From: an uncultured Paludibacter sp.
Lineage (GTDB): Bacteria > Bacteroidota > Bacteroidia > Bacteroidales > Paludibacteraceae
DNA length: 64,000 nt
Direction: 5' to 3'
Assembly (NCBI GenBank): GCA_937897985.1
Contig: CALCBD010000048.1
Span: forward strand, 1 to 64,000
The position numbers were made by a program, and so were the translations under genes. Positions 26,753-36,681 of this stretch are shown here, piece by piece (positions within the stretch are counted from its first letter, which is position 1; every line of letters starts with the position of its first letter). A model generated the notes under the pieces. That model was not told where the DNA came from. It did not search any database and was given only the letters and a program-made list of their open reading frames with translations.

Positions 26753-26760
26753 TATATTTG
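26753..26760 (+). promoter_or_regulatory. -7 promoter box of the macroglobulin-like gene
   Basis: TATATTTG matches TAnnTTTG, 31 bases upstream of the ATG at 26792. No -33 TTG at the normal spacing. Confidence 0.4.
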
Positions 26761-26791
26761 TGAAATCTTAAAAAATTCAAAATTGACACAC

Positions 26792-29700
26792 ATGAAAAAA
26801 ATTTTAACTGCGTTTTTTATTGTTTCCGTCCTGACAGCCGGTGTTTTGGTGGCTCAATTCAACAACTCACTTACAATTGACGAACGTTGGAAAAATATTG
26901 AAAATCTCACACAGAAGCAATTACCGGAATCGGCTTTGAAAGAAGTTGACCTTATCCTTAAAGAAGCTGAAAAGTCCAAAAATGATTTACAGATTATCAA
27001 AGCATTACTCTTCAAAATGCGCCTTACACTTGATAAAAATCCGGATGAAGCCCCGCAGTTGATAAAGAATTTTGAATCATTTACCGAAAAATGCACTCTT
27101 CCGGCCGAACAGGCAATTTTACATTCGCTTACAGCCGAAATTTACACTAAATATTATCAGTCGAATCAGTGGAAAATTAATCAACGTACTGATTTGAATG
27201 GTTATCTGCCTGATGATATGAAAGAATGGACCAAAAATATTTTTTTCGATAAAATTACCCGGCATTTACAACTTTCGGTTGTCAATCAATCTCTTCTGCA
27301 AAAAACCGATGTGATGGAATTTTCGGATATATTGCTTACCGGGAACGACAGCAGGTTATTACAACCTGCACTTTACGATTTGTTGGCTTACCGCCGGATT
27401 GAATTATTACAGGAAATCGCGACAGCTTCGAATGAAAAAAATCCGTTGGACAATGATGGAATTTTTTTACCTGCTGCCGGCTTTTTGAATTACCGGAATG
27501 ATACTATCTACAAAAATTCGGTTCAGAATCAAATAGTTGAAACTTTTCAGCAACTGCTTCTTTTCCGTATGAGTGAAAATAATACTCCAGCTCTGATACA
27601 TGCAGATTTACAGCGACTTAAATATATGAAAGAAAATACAGAAATTCAGAATGCTGATTCATTGTACTTTAATGCTCTGAATGTTTTGGAAGAAAAATAC
27701 GCTGCGAATGAATTTGTTGTTGAGGTATTGGATGAAAAAGTCAATTATCTGATGAGTCATTCCGAACTCGCTGAAAACAAAAAAAGAGCTTATGAAATTT
27801 GTGTCGATGCAATTACTAAATTTCCTCATTATCAGCGAATAAATCATTTAAAAAATATACAAAAGTCGATACTTCAAAAAAACATACAGATTAATTACAA
27901 CAACTTCCAGGGTCCGGGTGAGTCGTTGAAAATTAATTTATCAACTCAAAATATAAAAACTATCCAGCTGAAGGTTTACAGGGTGAACGCAACTGCCTAC
28001 CAGTACCAGGTTTACAAACAAAACAGAAAAGAGAAAAACGAATTATTTCCCGATTGTCAATTAATAGAAACGCGCGAAGTAAAAATTCAACCCGATTCCA
28101 ACTTTGGAGACGTAAAAACAGATCTTTACTTAAAATCAGGTGATTACGGTATTTATAATTTTGTTTTATCGGACAGTGAAGTTTCAGGTGCAACTACCGT
28201 TTATGGCGAATTTACAGTAACTGATTTCGCTTTCATTGACCGTACCAACGACCCGAAATTCAGTAATCTGTACGTTCTCAACCGTCATACCGGTGAACCT
28301 CAATCCAATGTATATGTTGCTGCTTATACTTATAAATGGTCAGTTGATGGTTATAAAATGCAGATTGACAGTACATCGTCGTACGGGAAAACCGATAAAA
28401 ACGGAAAATTTGTTTTTCCTTATTTCAGAAATTCAAATTATAAGGTATTTATTCTGAAAAAGGGAAGGGACAACTACTTTACTTTCTCATCAGGTCAAAA
28501 CTATTTCGAATTTCATGATTATGAATACAAGGATGTGAGAATAAGCCTGTTTACCGATCGTTCAACATATCGCCCCGGACAAACTGTTTATTTCAAGGGA
28601 ATTGCATACTATTCAAACAAACTGAAACAAAAAGTGGTACCTGGCAGGAGATTTAATGTTGAATTGTTTGATGCCAACAGAAAAAAAATCCGTGATATGG
28701 AACTCACAAGCAATGAATCAGGTTCGTTTACCGGTCAGTTTATTTTGCCCGAAACGGGATTAAACGGGAATTTTCGGATACAGGTGAACAGTTTTTCACA
28801 ATTCTTTTGGGTGGAAGAATACAAAAGACCAGCATTTGAAGTCAAAATCGAAAAATCGAAAACAGAGCTGAATTTTGGAGAGCAGGTAGTGATCAGAGCT
28901 AATGTTAAAGCTTATTCGGGATATGCCATTGCCGATGCGGTGGTCAGATACCGGGTGGTTCGTCAGCCTAATTTCTTTTGCTTCTGGATGTACAATGAAC
29001 CGCAAAAACAAATTGCTCAGGGAACAACCAAAACTGACAAAGATGGTTTGTTCACAATTAATTTTTTACCTGCGAAAGTAAACAATGAGAGATACTACGA
29101 AAGGGGCCAGTTTTATAATTATTATATTACTGCCGATGTTACCGACAATAAAGGTGAAACTCAACAGGGATATCAGACAGTGTCAGTTGGTGAAAAATCG
29201 ATGCTGATTTCAGCTGAACTGAAAGATAAAACCGAAGTGTCAGATACACTGTCTATACCGGTTAATACAATGAACTTAAACGGTGAACCCCTGAGTACTA
29301 AGGTGACTTATTCACTTTACAAAATCGAAAATCACGACGAATATCTTGAGGATCTGGATGAAAACTCAGTTCTGAAAACAACCGGTAAAGTACTCGAAGG
29401 CACATTTGATTCAAAAGAAAAAATTCTTAAATTAACCCTTAATAATATCTCAGCCGGGAATTATAAGTTTGTTTTTCAGGCAAATGACAGTCATAACCGG
29501 ATAATAAAATTTGAGAAAAACGTTGTGTTGTTCCATCATAACGAAAAGCAACCACCCGTAAAATGTTACGAATGGATGGTAGCCCCTGTAACCGAATGTT
29601 CCGTTGGTGAAACAGTTCAAATCAGCTACGGTACCTCAACCAAAAACAGTTTTGTTTTGTACGAAATAAAAAGTAAAAATAAAGTTTTTGAAAGCCGTTG

Positions 29701-32677
29701 GATCAGATTTTCGAATGAAATAAAGACCTTTAAATTTCCTTTTCTTTCGGTTTACGGTAGCGGAATAACTGTTGCGTTTACTTTTATGAAAAACGAAAAG
29801 TTGCATAAGCAGGAAATATATATCAGTAAAAAAACCGAATCCAAAAAACTGAGTCCTTATCTAAGTGTATTCAGGAATAAACTTTTGCCCGGAGAGAACG
29901 CAACCTGGACTGTTTCGATACCCGAAATAAAAGGAAAAAGTAAAGCCGAATTGATGGTTGAAATGTACGACGCTTCTCTGGATGCTATCCGTCCTCATCA
30001 TTGGGATTTCAATCCGGTTTACAACCACGAAAACCTGTATTCGCCTTCGTGGAATGCGAACGGTTTGAGTATCGACAGTGAAAGTGCTTATTCAAATCTG
30101 ACTTATGATCCGGTCAATGATTTTAATTTCAATCAGTTAAATTTGTTTGGAATTAATTTTACAGGTTATTCACGACCTTTAAGAATCAGAGGTGCGGCAT
30201 CATCTGTTAAGAACAATGAAATAACGATTTATGGACAAAGTGAAGAACGAAGGACCGATATGTTGGGTGCTGTTGCCATGCTTGACGAAGTGGTGGTACA
30301 GGAAAACAGTGCTTCGGCTAAACTTTCTGCCTCAAAAATAGCTGAATCAATGCCATCCGGTAAAGTTCAGTTACGCTCTGATTTTAATGAAACAGCATTC
30401 TTTTATCCACAGTTAAATACTGATAATGAAGGTAATGTAAAATTTTCTTTTAAAGTTCCCGAAAGTCTGACACGCTGGAACGTAAAAATGCTGGCACATA
30501 ACGCAGATTTGTACTTCGGACAGGGTGAAACACAGGTAATAACACAAAAAGACCTGATGGTACAAATGAATCTGCCGCGTTTTGTTCGCCGGTCCGATCA
30601 GCTGGTTTTAAGTGCTTCTGTGGTCAATCTAACTGATAATGAACAGAATGTAACCGTGCGATTTGAACTGATTGATCCGGTTACCAATCAAACCATCACA
30701 ATCAGGGATGCCGCTCCGAGAAACCTCACACTTAGTGCTAATTCCACAAAATCGGTAGAATGGAATTTAACTGAGTTTTCGGCTTACGATTTGGTAATCT
30801 GCAAAGTATTGGCACAAACCGGCAAATTCAGTGATGGCGAGCAGAAATACCTCCCGGTTTTGCCCGATAAAGTATTGATTACCGAAAGTATGCCTATGTC
30901 GGTAAGAGGAAATGAAACGCGTACTTTCAGTTTTGCAGGTCTTATCAAAAACGCATCGAAGGTGGAAACTCAGAACTTATCTCTCGAGTTTTCTTCCAAT
31001 CCTGCCTGGTATGCTGTTCAGGCACTTCCGGTCCTCTCTTCACCCGGGAACGAAAATGCTATGGATTATTTTACCGCTTATTTTGCAAATTCTTTGTCGG
31101 CGTTTATTGTCAATTCGAACCCGAAAATTGCCGCCACTTTCGAACAATGGAAAAAATCGGGAGGAAGTAGTGAAACTTTACTCTCGAATCTCGAAAAAAA
31201 CAAGGAATTAAAGAATATGTTGCTGGATGAAACTCCCTGGGTGATGGAGGCAAAAAACGAGACTGAACAAAAACAAAGAATTGCTTTATTGTTCGATTTG
31301 AATCAGCAAAAGAATCAAACTCAACGCTACCTTGATAAACTTGTTCAACTTCAGCAAACAGATGGTGGTTTTTCATGGTTCGAAGGGATGCCTTCAAACA
31401 GGTACATTACACAGCAGATTATTTTGAATCTGGGCAGGCTCCGCCGATTAACGGGAAACACAAATCAGGAATCGAAAATGATAAATTCAGCATTTTATTA
31501 TCTGGATATGGAAATTGCCCGCGATTATGAAAATCTGAAAAAATATAATAAAAACTTTGAAGATCAAAACTCCATCGGCAATATACAACTCTTTTATCTT
31601 CATTTGCGTTCCGAATTTCCCGAAGTTCCGGTTCATGTTTCGGCATTGGAAGCTTACAGATTTTACACTGCACAATCGGAAAAATACTGGACTGACTTTA
31701 CTCTTTATGGTAAAGCAATGACTGCACTTGTTGCATTTCGAAACGGGAAAGTTAAAATTGCAAATGAAATTCTGAAATCGTTGAGAGAGAATGCTTTAGT
31801 ATCTGATGAATTCGGAATGTACTGGGCTCAGAATAAAGCGGGATATTTCTGGAACGAGAGGCCAATAGCAATTCAATCAGCCATCATTGAAGCTTTCAGT
31901 GAAATTTCGAACAATCAGAAAGAGACAGACGAAATGAAAATATGGCTTCTGAAACAGAAACAAACGCAGCGATGGGATTCTCCGTTATCGACTGTCGAAG
32001 CTGTTTATGCACTGCTACATCAGGGTTCCGACTGGCTCTCAAACGATAAAACTGTTTCAATAAAAACCGGAAATAAAAATCTCGAACCAACACAGGTAGA
32101 AGCCGGAACCGGATATTTCAAAGTGACGATTCCCACTACCCGGATTAGTGCCGAAACAGGTAAAGTAACCGTAAGCAAAGAAGGTAACGGAATTGGTTGG
32201 GGGGCTATGTACTGGCAGTTTTATCAGGAAATGAACAAGGCAGAGTCGCAGGGCGGTGCATTGAAAATTTCAAAAAAACTATTTGTCGAAAAAGTTACCG
32301 GCATTGGAAAAACTTTAATTCCGCTTGAACAAATGCAACCGGCTATAGGTGACAAAGTGATTACACGTCTGGTAATCACTACCGACCGCAATCTTGAATT
32401 TGTAACATTGAAAGATTTACGTGCTTCATGCTTCGAACCGGTAAATCAACGCTCAGGAACTGTACTCAGAGAAAATCTCTTTTATTACCAAACTACTAAG
32501 GATGCTTCTACTCAGTTCTTTTTCAGTTTTTTACCAAAAGGTACATTTGTTTTCGAATATGAAATGATGACCAACAACAGTGGAGTTTTCAGTAGTGGAA
32601 TAGCATCTGTTCAATGTCAGTATGCGCCGGAATTTGTAAGCCATACAGGAGGAGAGCAAATAAAAGTCGTTCAATAA
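26792..32677 (+). CDS. Alpha-2-macroglobulin family protein (no thioester)
   Basis: A 1961-residue exported protein with a signal peptide (MKKILTAFFIVSVLTAGVLVAQ). The N-terminal 300 residues are helical. MG-type beta domains follow, including the MG2-like segment LFTDRSTYRPGQTVYFKGI (about residue 590), then the family's central A2M segment FNETAFFYPQLNTDNEGNVKFSFKVPESLTRW (about 1195-1225, shown in part by its Trp-Asn tail), and a helical C-terminal TED-like part. Where thioester members carry CxEQ this protein has SPGNENAMDYF (about residue 1420), so it cannot trap proteases covalently. A motif MLDEVVVQ near residue 1170, like a TonB-receptor plug start, is unusual. The TTG at 26783 was rejected. 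Confidence 0.9.
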   Translation: MKKILTAFFIVSVLTAGVLVAQFNNSLTIDERWKNIENLTQKQLPESALKEVDLILKEAEKSKNDLQIIKALLFKMRLTLDKNPDEAPQLIKNFESFTEKCTLPAEQAILHSLTAEIYTKYYQSNQWKINQRTDLNGYLPDDMKEWTKNIFFDKITRHLQLSVVNQSLLQKTDVMEFSDILLTGNDSRLLQPALYDLLAYRRIELLQEIATASNEKNPLDNDGIFLPAAGFLNYRNDTIYKNSVQNQIVETFQQLLLFRMSENNTPALIHADLQRLKYMKENTEIQNADSLYFNALNVLEEKYAANEFVVEVLDEKVNYLMSHSELAENKKRAYEICVDAITKFPHYQRINHLKNIQKSILQKNIQINYNNFQGPGESLKINLSTQNIKTIQLKVYRVNATAYQYQVYKQNRKEKNELFPDCQLIETREVKIQPDSNFGDVKTDLYLKSGDYGIYNFVLSDSEVSGATTVYGEFTVTDFAFIDRTNDPKFSNLYVLNRHTGEPQSNVYVAAYTYKWSVDGYKMQIDSTSSYGKTDKNGKFVFPYFRNSNYKVFILKKGRDNYFTFSSGQNYFEFHDYEYKDVRISLFTDRSTYRPGQTVYFKGIAYYSNKLKQKVVPGRRFNVELFDANRKKIRDMELTSNESGSFTGQFILPETGLNGNFRIQVNSFSQFFWVEEYKRPAFEVKIEKSKTELNFGEQVVIRANVKAYSGYAIADAVVRYRVVRQPNFFCFWMYNEPQKQIAQGTTKTDKDGLFTINFLPAKVNNERYYERGQFYNYYITADVTDNKGETQQGYQTVSVGEKSMLISAELKDKTEVSDTLSIPVNTMNLNGEPLSTKVTYSLYKIENHDEYLEDLDENSVLKTTGKVLEGTFDSKEKILKLTLNNISAGNYKFVFQANDSHNRIIKFEKNVVLFHHNEKQPPVKCYEWMVAPVTECSVGETVQISYGTSTKNSFVLYEIKSKNKVFESRWIRFSNEIKTFKFPFLSVYGSGITVAFTFMKNEKLHKQEIYISKKTESKKLSPYLSVFRNKLLPGENATWTVSIPEIKGKSKAELMVEMYDASLDAIRPHHWDFNPVYNHENLYSPSWNANGLSIDSESAYSNLTYDPVNDFNFNQLNLFGINFTGYSRPLRIRGAASSVKNNEITIYGQSEERRTDMLGAVAMLDEVVVQENSASAKLSASKIAESMPSGKVQLRSDFNETAFFYPQLNTDNEGNVKFSFKVPESLTRWNVKMLAHNADLYFGQGETQVITQKDLMVQMNLPRFVRRSDQLVLSASVVNLTDNEQNVTVRFELIDPVTNQTITIRDAAPRNLTLSANSTKSVEWNLTEFSAYDLVICKVLAQTGKFSDGEQKYLPVLPDKVLITESMPMSVRGNETRTFSFAGLIKNASKVETQNLSLEFSSNPAWYAVQALPVLSSPGNENAMDYFTAYFANSLSAFIVNSNPKIAATFEQWKKSGGSSETLLSNLEKNKELKNMLLDETPWVMEAKNETEQKQRIALLFDLNQQKNQTQRYLDKLVQLQQTDGGFSWFEGMPSNRYITQQIILNLGRLRRLTGNTNQESKMINSAFYYLDMEIARDYENLKKYNKNFEDQNSIGNIQLFYLHLRSEFPEVPVHVSALEAYRFYTAQSEKYWTDFTLYGKAMTALVAFRNGKVKIANEILKSLRENALVSDEFGMYWAQNKAGYFWNERPIAIQSAIIEAFSEISNNQKETDEMKIWLLKQKQTQRWDSPLSTVEAVYALLHQGSDWLSNDKTVSIKTGNKNLEPTQVEAGTGYFKVTIPTTRISAETGKVTVSKEGNGIGWGAMYWQFYQEMNKAESQGGALKISKKLFVEKVTGIGKTLIPLEQMQPAIGDKVITRLVITTDRNLEFVTLKDLRASCFEPVNQRSGTVLRENLFYYQTTKDASTQFFFSFLPKGTFVFEYEMMTNNSGVFSSGIASVQCQYAPEFVSHTGGEQIKVVQ

Positions 32678-32688
32678 CAGCTTTTGAA

Positions 32689-32719
32689 TTGAGTGAGTGA
32701 ACAATTTCTGCTATCTTTG
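32689..32719 (+). promoter_or_regulatory. Full Bacteroidota-type promoter of the permease gene
   Basis: TTG at 32689-32691, 20 bases, then TATCTTTG at 32712-32719: a clean -33/-7 pair. The start codon of the permease is 36 bases downstream. Confidence 0.65.
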
Positions 32720-32754
32720 CATATTGTGGTTTAAAAGTTGACTTTTTTGTAAAT

Positions 32755-33531
32755 ATGGAATATGTTGGTTTTCTTGTACTTGGTATAGCAGCCGGTATTT
32801 TGTCGGGGCTGTTTGGTATTGGTGGTGGAATCGTGCTGGTTCCATCACTCATTGTTATTTTTGGACTCGATATTTTAGATGCCAATGCTACTTCGCTGGC
32901 AGCTATGTTGTTACCTGTCGGTATACTTGGTGTATGGGCATATTATAAAGCAGGATTGATTAATATCAGAGATTCACTCTGGATTTCATTTGGTTTGTTT
33001 TTGGGTTCATTCCTGGGAGGTGAACTGGCAGTGAACATCAGTGAAAGTTTATTGGCAAAACTTTATGCTGCCATTTTGCTTTACATTGCTTTGAGTTATT
33101 TTGATGTTTTTTCTTATTTCAAAAAATCTAAAAATAAAAAGAATTCCTTCAATCCGGGTACCCCGAAAAAACCAATCAGGGTATATATAGCAGTCGGAAT
33201 TGGTGCCGGAATTTTTGCCGGATTGTTTGGTAAAGGTGGTGGAATTGTAATTGTACCGGTTTTAATCGGATTGTTACACTATGACGCGAAAGCAGCAGCA
33301 GCAACATCACTGGCGGCATTACAATTACCGGTTGGTTTGCCCAGTGTGATTATATATGCCGAAAACGGGCATTTAAATTTGCTTTTTGCTGCATTAATCG
33401 CAGTTGGTATTCTCGCCGGTGCATTTTTCGGTTCAAAATTAGGTGTTAAACTGCCTTCGGCCCTGTTCAAAAAAATTTATGCACTTTTCCTGTTGGTAGT
33501 TGCCGTATTTATGGTTTACAAATACATTTAA
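32755..33531 (+). CDS. TauE/SafE (TSUP) family membrane permease
   Basis: A 258-residue inner-membrane protein with about eight helices in two similar halves. Each half has the family's glycine-rich motif: GILSGLFGIGGGIVLVP near residue 14 and GIFAGLFGKGGGIVIVP near 153. Family members export or import small sulfur-containing or organic anions (sulfite, taurine, sulfoacetate). No sulfur-metabolism gene is nearby, so the substrate is open. A clear promoter precedes it. Confidence 0.9.
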   Translation: MEYVGFLVLGIAAGILSGLFGIGGGIVLVPSLIVIFGLDILDANATSLAAMLLPVGILGVWAYYKAGLINIRDSLWISFGLFLGSFLGGELAVNISESLLAKLYAAILLYIALSYFDVFSYFKKSKNKKNSFNPGTPKKPIRVYIAVGIGAGIFAGLFGKGGGIVIVPVLIGLLHYDAKAAAATSLAALQLPVGLPSVIIYAENGHLNLLFAALIAVGILAGAFFGSKLGVKLPSALFKKIYALFLLVVAVFMVYKYI

Positions 33532-33621
33532 TTTTTGCAAAACTTAAATTTTTTATTGATAACGCGGGTTTACTCCACTCATAATGACAATCGCAATATC
33601 TGACTACTAAAACTTTTTTTG

Positions 33622-33629
33622 TATATTTG
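33622..33629 (+). promoter_or_regulatory. -7 promoter box of holB
   Basis: TATATTTG matches TAnnTTTG, 40 bases before the holB ATG. It probably drives holB and perhaps the genes after it. Confidence 0.45.
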
Positions 33630-33669
33630 CGCATCAAAGTTGAATCTGGGTTATTAGTAAATTTTCAAT

Positions 33670-34827
33670 ATGCAATTTTCCGAAATTATAGGACAGCAGG
33701 CAATCAAAGAACGTTTTATCCGGACTGTGAAAGAGCAGCGGATACCACATGCACAGTTGCTCAGAGGGCCTGAAGGAGTAGGAAAACTTGCTCTTGCAAT
33801 TGCTTACGCACAGTATATTTGTTGCGAAAACCGCAGTGATACAGATTCATGCGGCGTTTGTCCTTCGTGTGTAAAGTACAGAAAATTAGCGCATCCCGAT
33901 TTGCATTTTGTGTTTCCTGTTATCAAGCCTCAAAATCGGACGACTGTTGTTTGCGACGATTTTATTTCGGATTTTCGCAGCATGATTCTCGAAAATAAAT
34001 ATTTCAGTGTAAATAACTGGTATGCCCGTATTTCGGGTGATGCAAAACAGGGCATGATATATGGAAATGAAAGTCAGGAAATTATTCGTAAGTTAAGCCT
34101 TAAAACTTACGAATCGGAATACAAGGTAATGATTATCTGGTTGCCCGAAAAAATGAATCTGACCTGCTCCAATAAATTACTCAAAATTCTTGAAGAGCCA
34201 CCTGAAAAAACTGTTTTTCTGTTGGTTTCAAACTCACCCGACGAAATAATTACCACTATTTTGTCGCGTACACAACATGTGAATGTCCCGAAACTGAGTG
34301 TCGACGATATTGTGATTGCATTGCTCGATGATACGGAAATTGATATAACACAACATGATGCTTTGAACATTGCACGGATTGCAAACGGAAGTTACACCTC
34401 GGCTATGTCGATTTTCGAAGAGAATGACGAGAATAAACTCAACTTTGAACGATTTGTAATGATCATGCGTTTGGCATGGCAGGTTGGCAACCGAAAAGAT
34501 CATGCATCGCTCAAAACACTTAAAAAATGGTCGGAGGACATGGCAACCGCAGCTGTAGGGCGGGAGCGTCAGAAGAATTTTTTGCAATATGCTCAACGCA
34601 TGACCCGCGAAAATTTTATTTTTAACCTTAAACAATCAGGACTGAATTATTTAACAAATTACGAATCAGATTTTTCGGTTAAATTTTCACCGTTTATCAA
34701 CGAACGTAATGTGGAGGAGTTGATGAGTGAATTCTCGCTGGCCGAACGACATATCGAACAAAATGTGAACGCGAAAATGGTTTTTTTTGATTTGGTTTTA
34801 AAGCTTATAATGTTGCTGAAAAAGTGA
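33670..34827 (+). CDS. holB: DNA polymerase III subunit delta' (clamp loader)
   Basis: A 385-residue AAA+ clamp-loader subunit. The N-terminal AAA+ domain has a degenerate P-loop GPEGVGKLALA (about residues 39-49; Leu in place of the usual Ser/Thr, normal for delta'). A zinc-finger of four Cys follows in ENRSDTDSCGVCPSCVKY with the preceding CC. The ILEEPPEKTVFLLVS segment with the sensor SRTQ is typical. Acts in the cytoplasm to load the sliding clamp. It opens the holB-ricT-gldH-trmB-mrp neighbourhood seen across Bacteroidota. Confidence 0.93.
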   Translation: MQFSEIIGQQAIKERFIRTVKEQRIPHAQLLRGPEGVGKLALAIAYAQYICCENRSDTDSCGVCPSCVKYRKLAHPDLHFVFPVIKPQNRTTVVCDDFISDFRSMILENKYFSVNNWYARISGDAKQGMIYGNESQEIIRKLSLKTYESEYKVMIIWLPEKMNLTCSNKLLKILEEPPEKTVFLLVSNSPDEIITTILSRTQHVNVPKLSVDDIVIALLDDTEIDITQHDALNIARIANGSYTSAMSIFEENDENKLNFERFVMIMRLAWQVGNRKDHASLKTLKKWSEDMATAAVGRERQKNFLQYAQRMTRENFIFNLKQSGLNYLTNYESDFSVKFSPFINERNVEELMSEFSLAERHIEQNVNAKMVFFDLVLKLIMLLKK

Positions 34828-34981
34828 AAATTCGCTTTTGTCAGGCAATTGTACTTTTTTAAATAAAATAATGCTAATACACTGATATTTATGTCTTTAA
34901 AACGGGATATTAAATATTGGTAATTTAAAATAAACTCAATATACACCCGCAGGCATTAACTCCTGCACAATTAATTTTATA

Positions 34982-36184
34982 ATGGACCAAACACTCAATA
35001 ACGGCGGTGGCTGCATGACCAAAGGTGGTTGTGCATGCAATTCACGTCAGAAACTAAGTGTTCACGACTGGCTTTCGGACTTGCCGGAAACTATCAGGGA
35101 CACTGATTATGTTGAAATTCAATTTAAAAACACCCGGAAAGGCTATTACCTGAACAGTACAAAAATTCCTCTGGAGAAAGGTGACGTGGTTGCCGTAGAG
35201 TCATCACCGGGACACGATATCGGACAAGTAACCCTGGTGGGCAGGCTTGTTTTACTGCAAATGGCGAAAAACAATTTCAATCCTGAAAAAATGGAAGTGA
35301 AAAGAGTTTACCGCAAAGCAAAGGAAACCGATCTGGAAAAATACAACGAAGCCAAAAACAAAGAGCAACAAACCATGATTAAAGCCCGTCAGATTGCTGA
35401 AAGTCTGAAGCTGAATATGAAAATCGGTGATGTTGAATTTCAGGGCGATGGCAATAAGGCTATTTTTTATTATATTGCAGATGAGCGGGTTGACTTTCGT
35501 CAATTGATAAAAGTATTTGCTGAGACATTCAGAATTCGTATCGAAATGAAGCAGATCGGGGCACGTCAGGAAGCCGGTCGTATTGGTGGTATTGGTTCTT
35601 GTGGACGCGAGTTGTGTTGCTCCGGTTGGATGACCAACTTTAATTCTGTATCCACTACTGCTGCCCGTACACAGGATATTTCACTGAACCCGCAAAAATT
35701 AGCCGGACAATGTGGTAAGTTGAAATGTTGTATGAACTATGAACTGGATTCATACACTGATGCTTTAAAGGATTTTCCTTCACGTGAACTGCCCCTCGAA
35801 ACAAGAGATAATACATATTTTCACTTCAAAACAGATGTGTTTAAAGGTCTTATATCTTATTCTACTTCCCAGAATTTTGGTGCTAATGTAGTTACAATTA
35901 CATCCGAAAGAGCTAAGGAAGTGATAGCAATGAACAAAAAAGGTCAGAAACCCGATGTGCTCGAAGGTATTCAGGATGAGCAGAATAAACCTGTTAACGT
36001 GAATTATGAAAGCGGAGTGGGGCAGGACAGTCTAACACGTTTTGATACCAACAAAAAAAGCCAGGGTAATAATAAAGGGAACAATAAAAAGAATCATAAG
36101 CCACAATTATCGAAACCGGTAAAACAGGAAAATCAACCCAACAATCCAAAATTGATAAAGAAGAACAATGAAAAAAATTCTTAA
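34982..36184 (+). CDS. ricT: PSP1 / RicT-type regulatory protein
   Basis: A 400-residue cytoplasmic protein. The PSP1 domain (about residues 40-300) includes GIGSCGRELCCSGWM and CGKLKCCMNYEL, which supply five or six conserved Cys. In Bacillus, RicT joins RicA and RicF in an iron-sulfur complex that aids RNase Y in RNA processing; the role in Bacteroidota is not settled. Extra features: an N-terminal Cys cluster (GGCMTKGGCACN) and a C-terminal low-complexity tail (last 60 residues, Asn/Lys/Gln rich) that could bind RNA. The end overlaps gldH by 17 bases. Confidence 0.88.
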   Translation: MDQTLNNGGGCMTKGGCACNSRQKLSVHDWLSDLPETIRDTDYVEIQFKNTRKGYYLNSTKIPLEKGDVVAVESSPGHDIGQVTLVGRLVLLQMAKNNFNPEKMEVKRVYRKAKETDLEKYNEAKNKEQQTMIKARQIAESLKLNMKIGDVEFQGDGNKAIFYYIADERVDFRQLIKVFAETFRIRIEMKQIGARQEAGRIGGIGSCGRELCCSGWMTNFNSVSTTAARTQDISLNPQKLAGQCGKLKCCMNYELDSYTDALKDFPSRELPLETRDNTYFHFKTDVFKGLISYSTSQNFGANVVTITSERAKEVIAMNKKGQKPDVLEGIQDEQNKPVNVNYESGVGQDSLTRFDTNKKSQGNNKGNNKKNHKPQLSKPVKQENQPNNPKLIKKNNEKNS

Positions 36185-36647
36185 TAAATTATTGTTAATT
36201 TTTTATTCAGTTCTGTTATTCACAATGATGTCATGTCACAACAATGATGTGTTTTCACAATATTCGACAGTACCGGTAAATGGTTGGAACAAGGACAGTG
36301 CTTTTAATTTCAACGTTCAGATTTCGGATGTTCATCTTAAATACAATGTCTTTGTAAATGTCAGGAACCGGGGCGAATATCCCTATCAGAATATGTGGCT
36401 GTTTTTGGAAAAAATAAGCCCCGACAGCATTATTTCGAGAGATACCATCAATTTTTACCTTGCCGATCAGCGGGGTAAATGGCTGGGGAGCGGAGTGGGA
36501 CAATCATTCGAAATGCCTGTTTTGTATCAACAAAATATCAGTTTCCAAAAAGCGGGAACATATCGGTACAGAATTTTTCAGGGGATGCGCGATACACTGC
36601 TTACCGGTGTGAACGACATAGGAATCAGAGTGGAAAAACAGAACTAA
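36168..36647 (+). CDS. gldH: Gliding motility lipoprotein GldH
   Basis: A 159-residue lipoprotein: MKKILNKLLLIFYSVLLFTMMSC carries a lipobox MMSC at about residue 23. The mature part forms a beta-rich domain with GWNKDSAFNFNVQISDVH and the LADQRGKWLGSGVG segment typical of GldH. In Flavobacterium GldH is required for gliding and chitin use. Its start lies inside the end of ricT, so translation is likely coupled. The position next to trmB and holB is the one found in many Bacteroidota. Confidence 0.85.
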   Translation: MKKILNKLLLIFYSVLLFTMMSCHNNDVFSQYSTVPVNGWNKDSAFNFNVQISDVHLKYNVFVNVRNRGEYPYQNMWLFLEKISPDSIISRDTINFYLADQRGKWLGSGVGQSFEMPVLYQQNISFQKAGTYRYRIFQGMRDTLLTGVNDIGIRVEKQN

Positions 36648-36681
36648 AAAGATATAATTATTTTACAGCCAGTTTAAAGTT

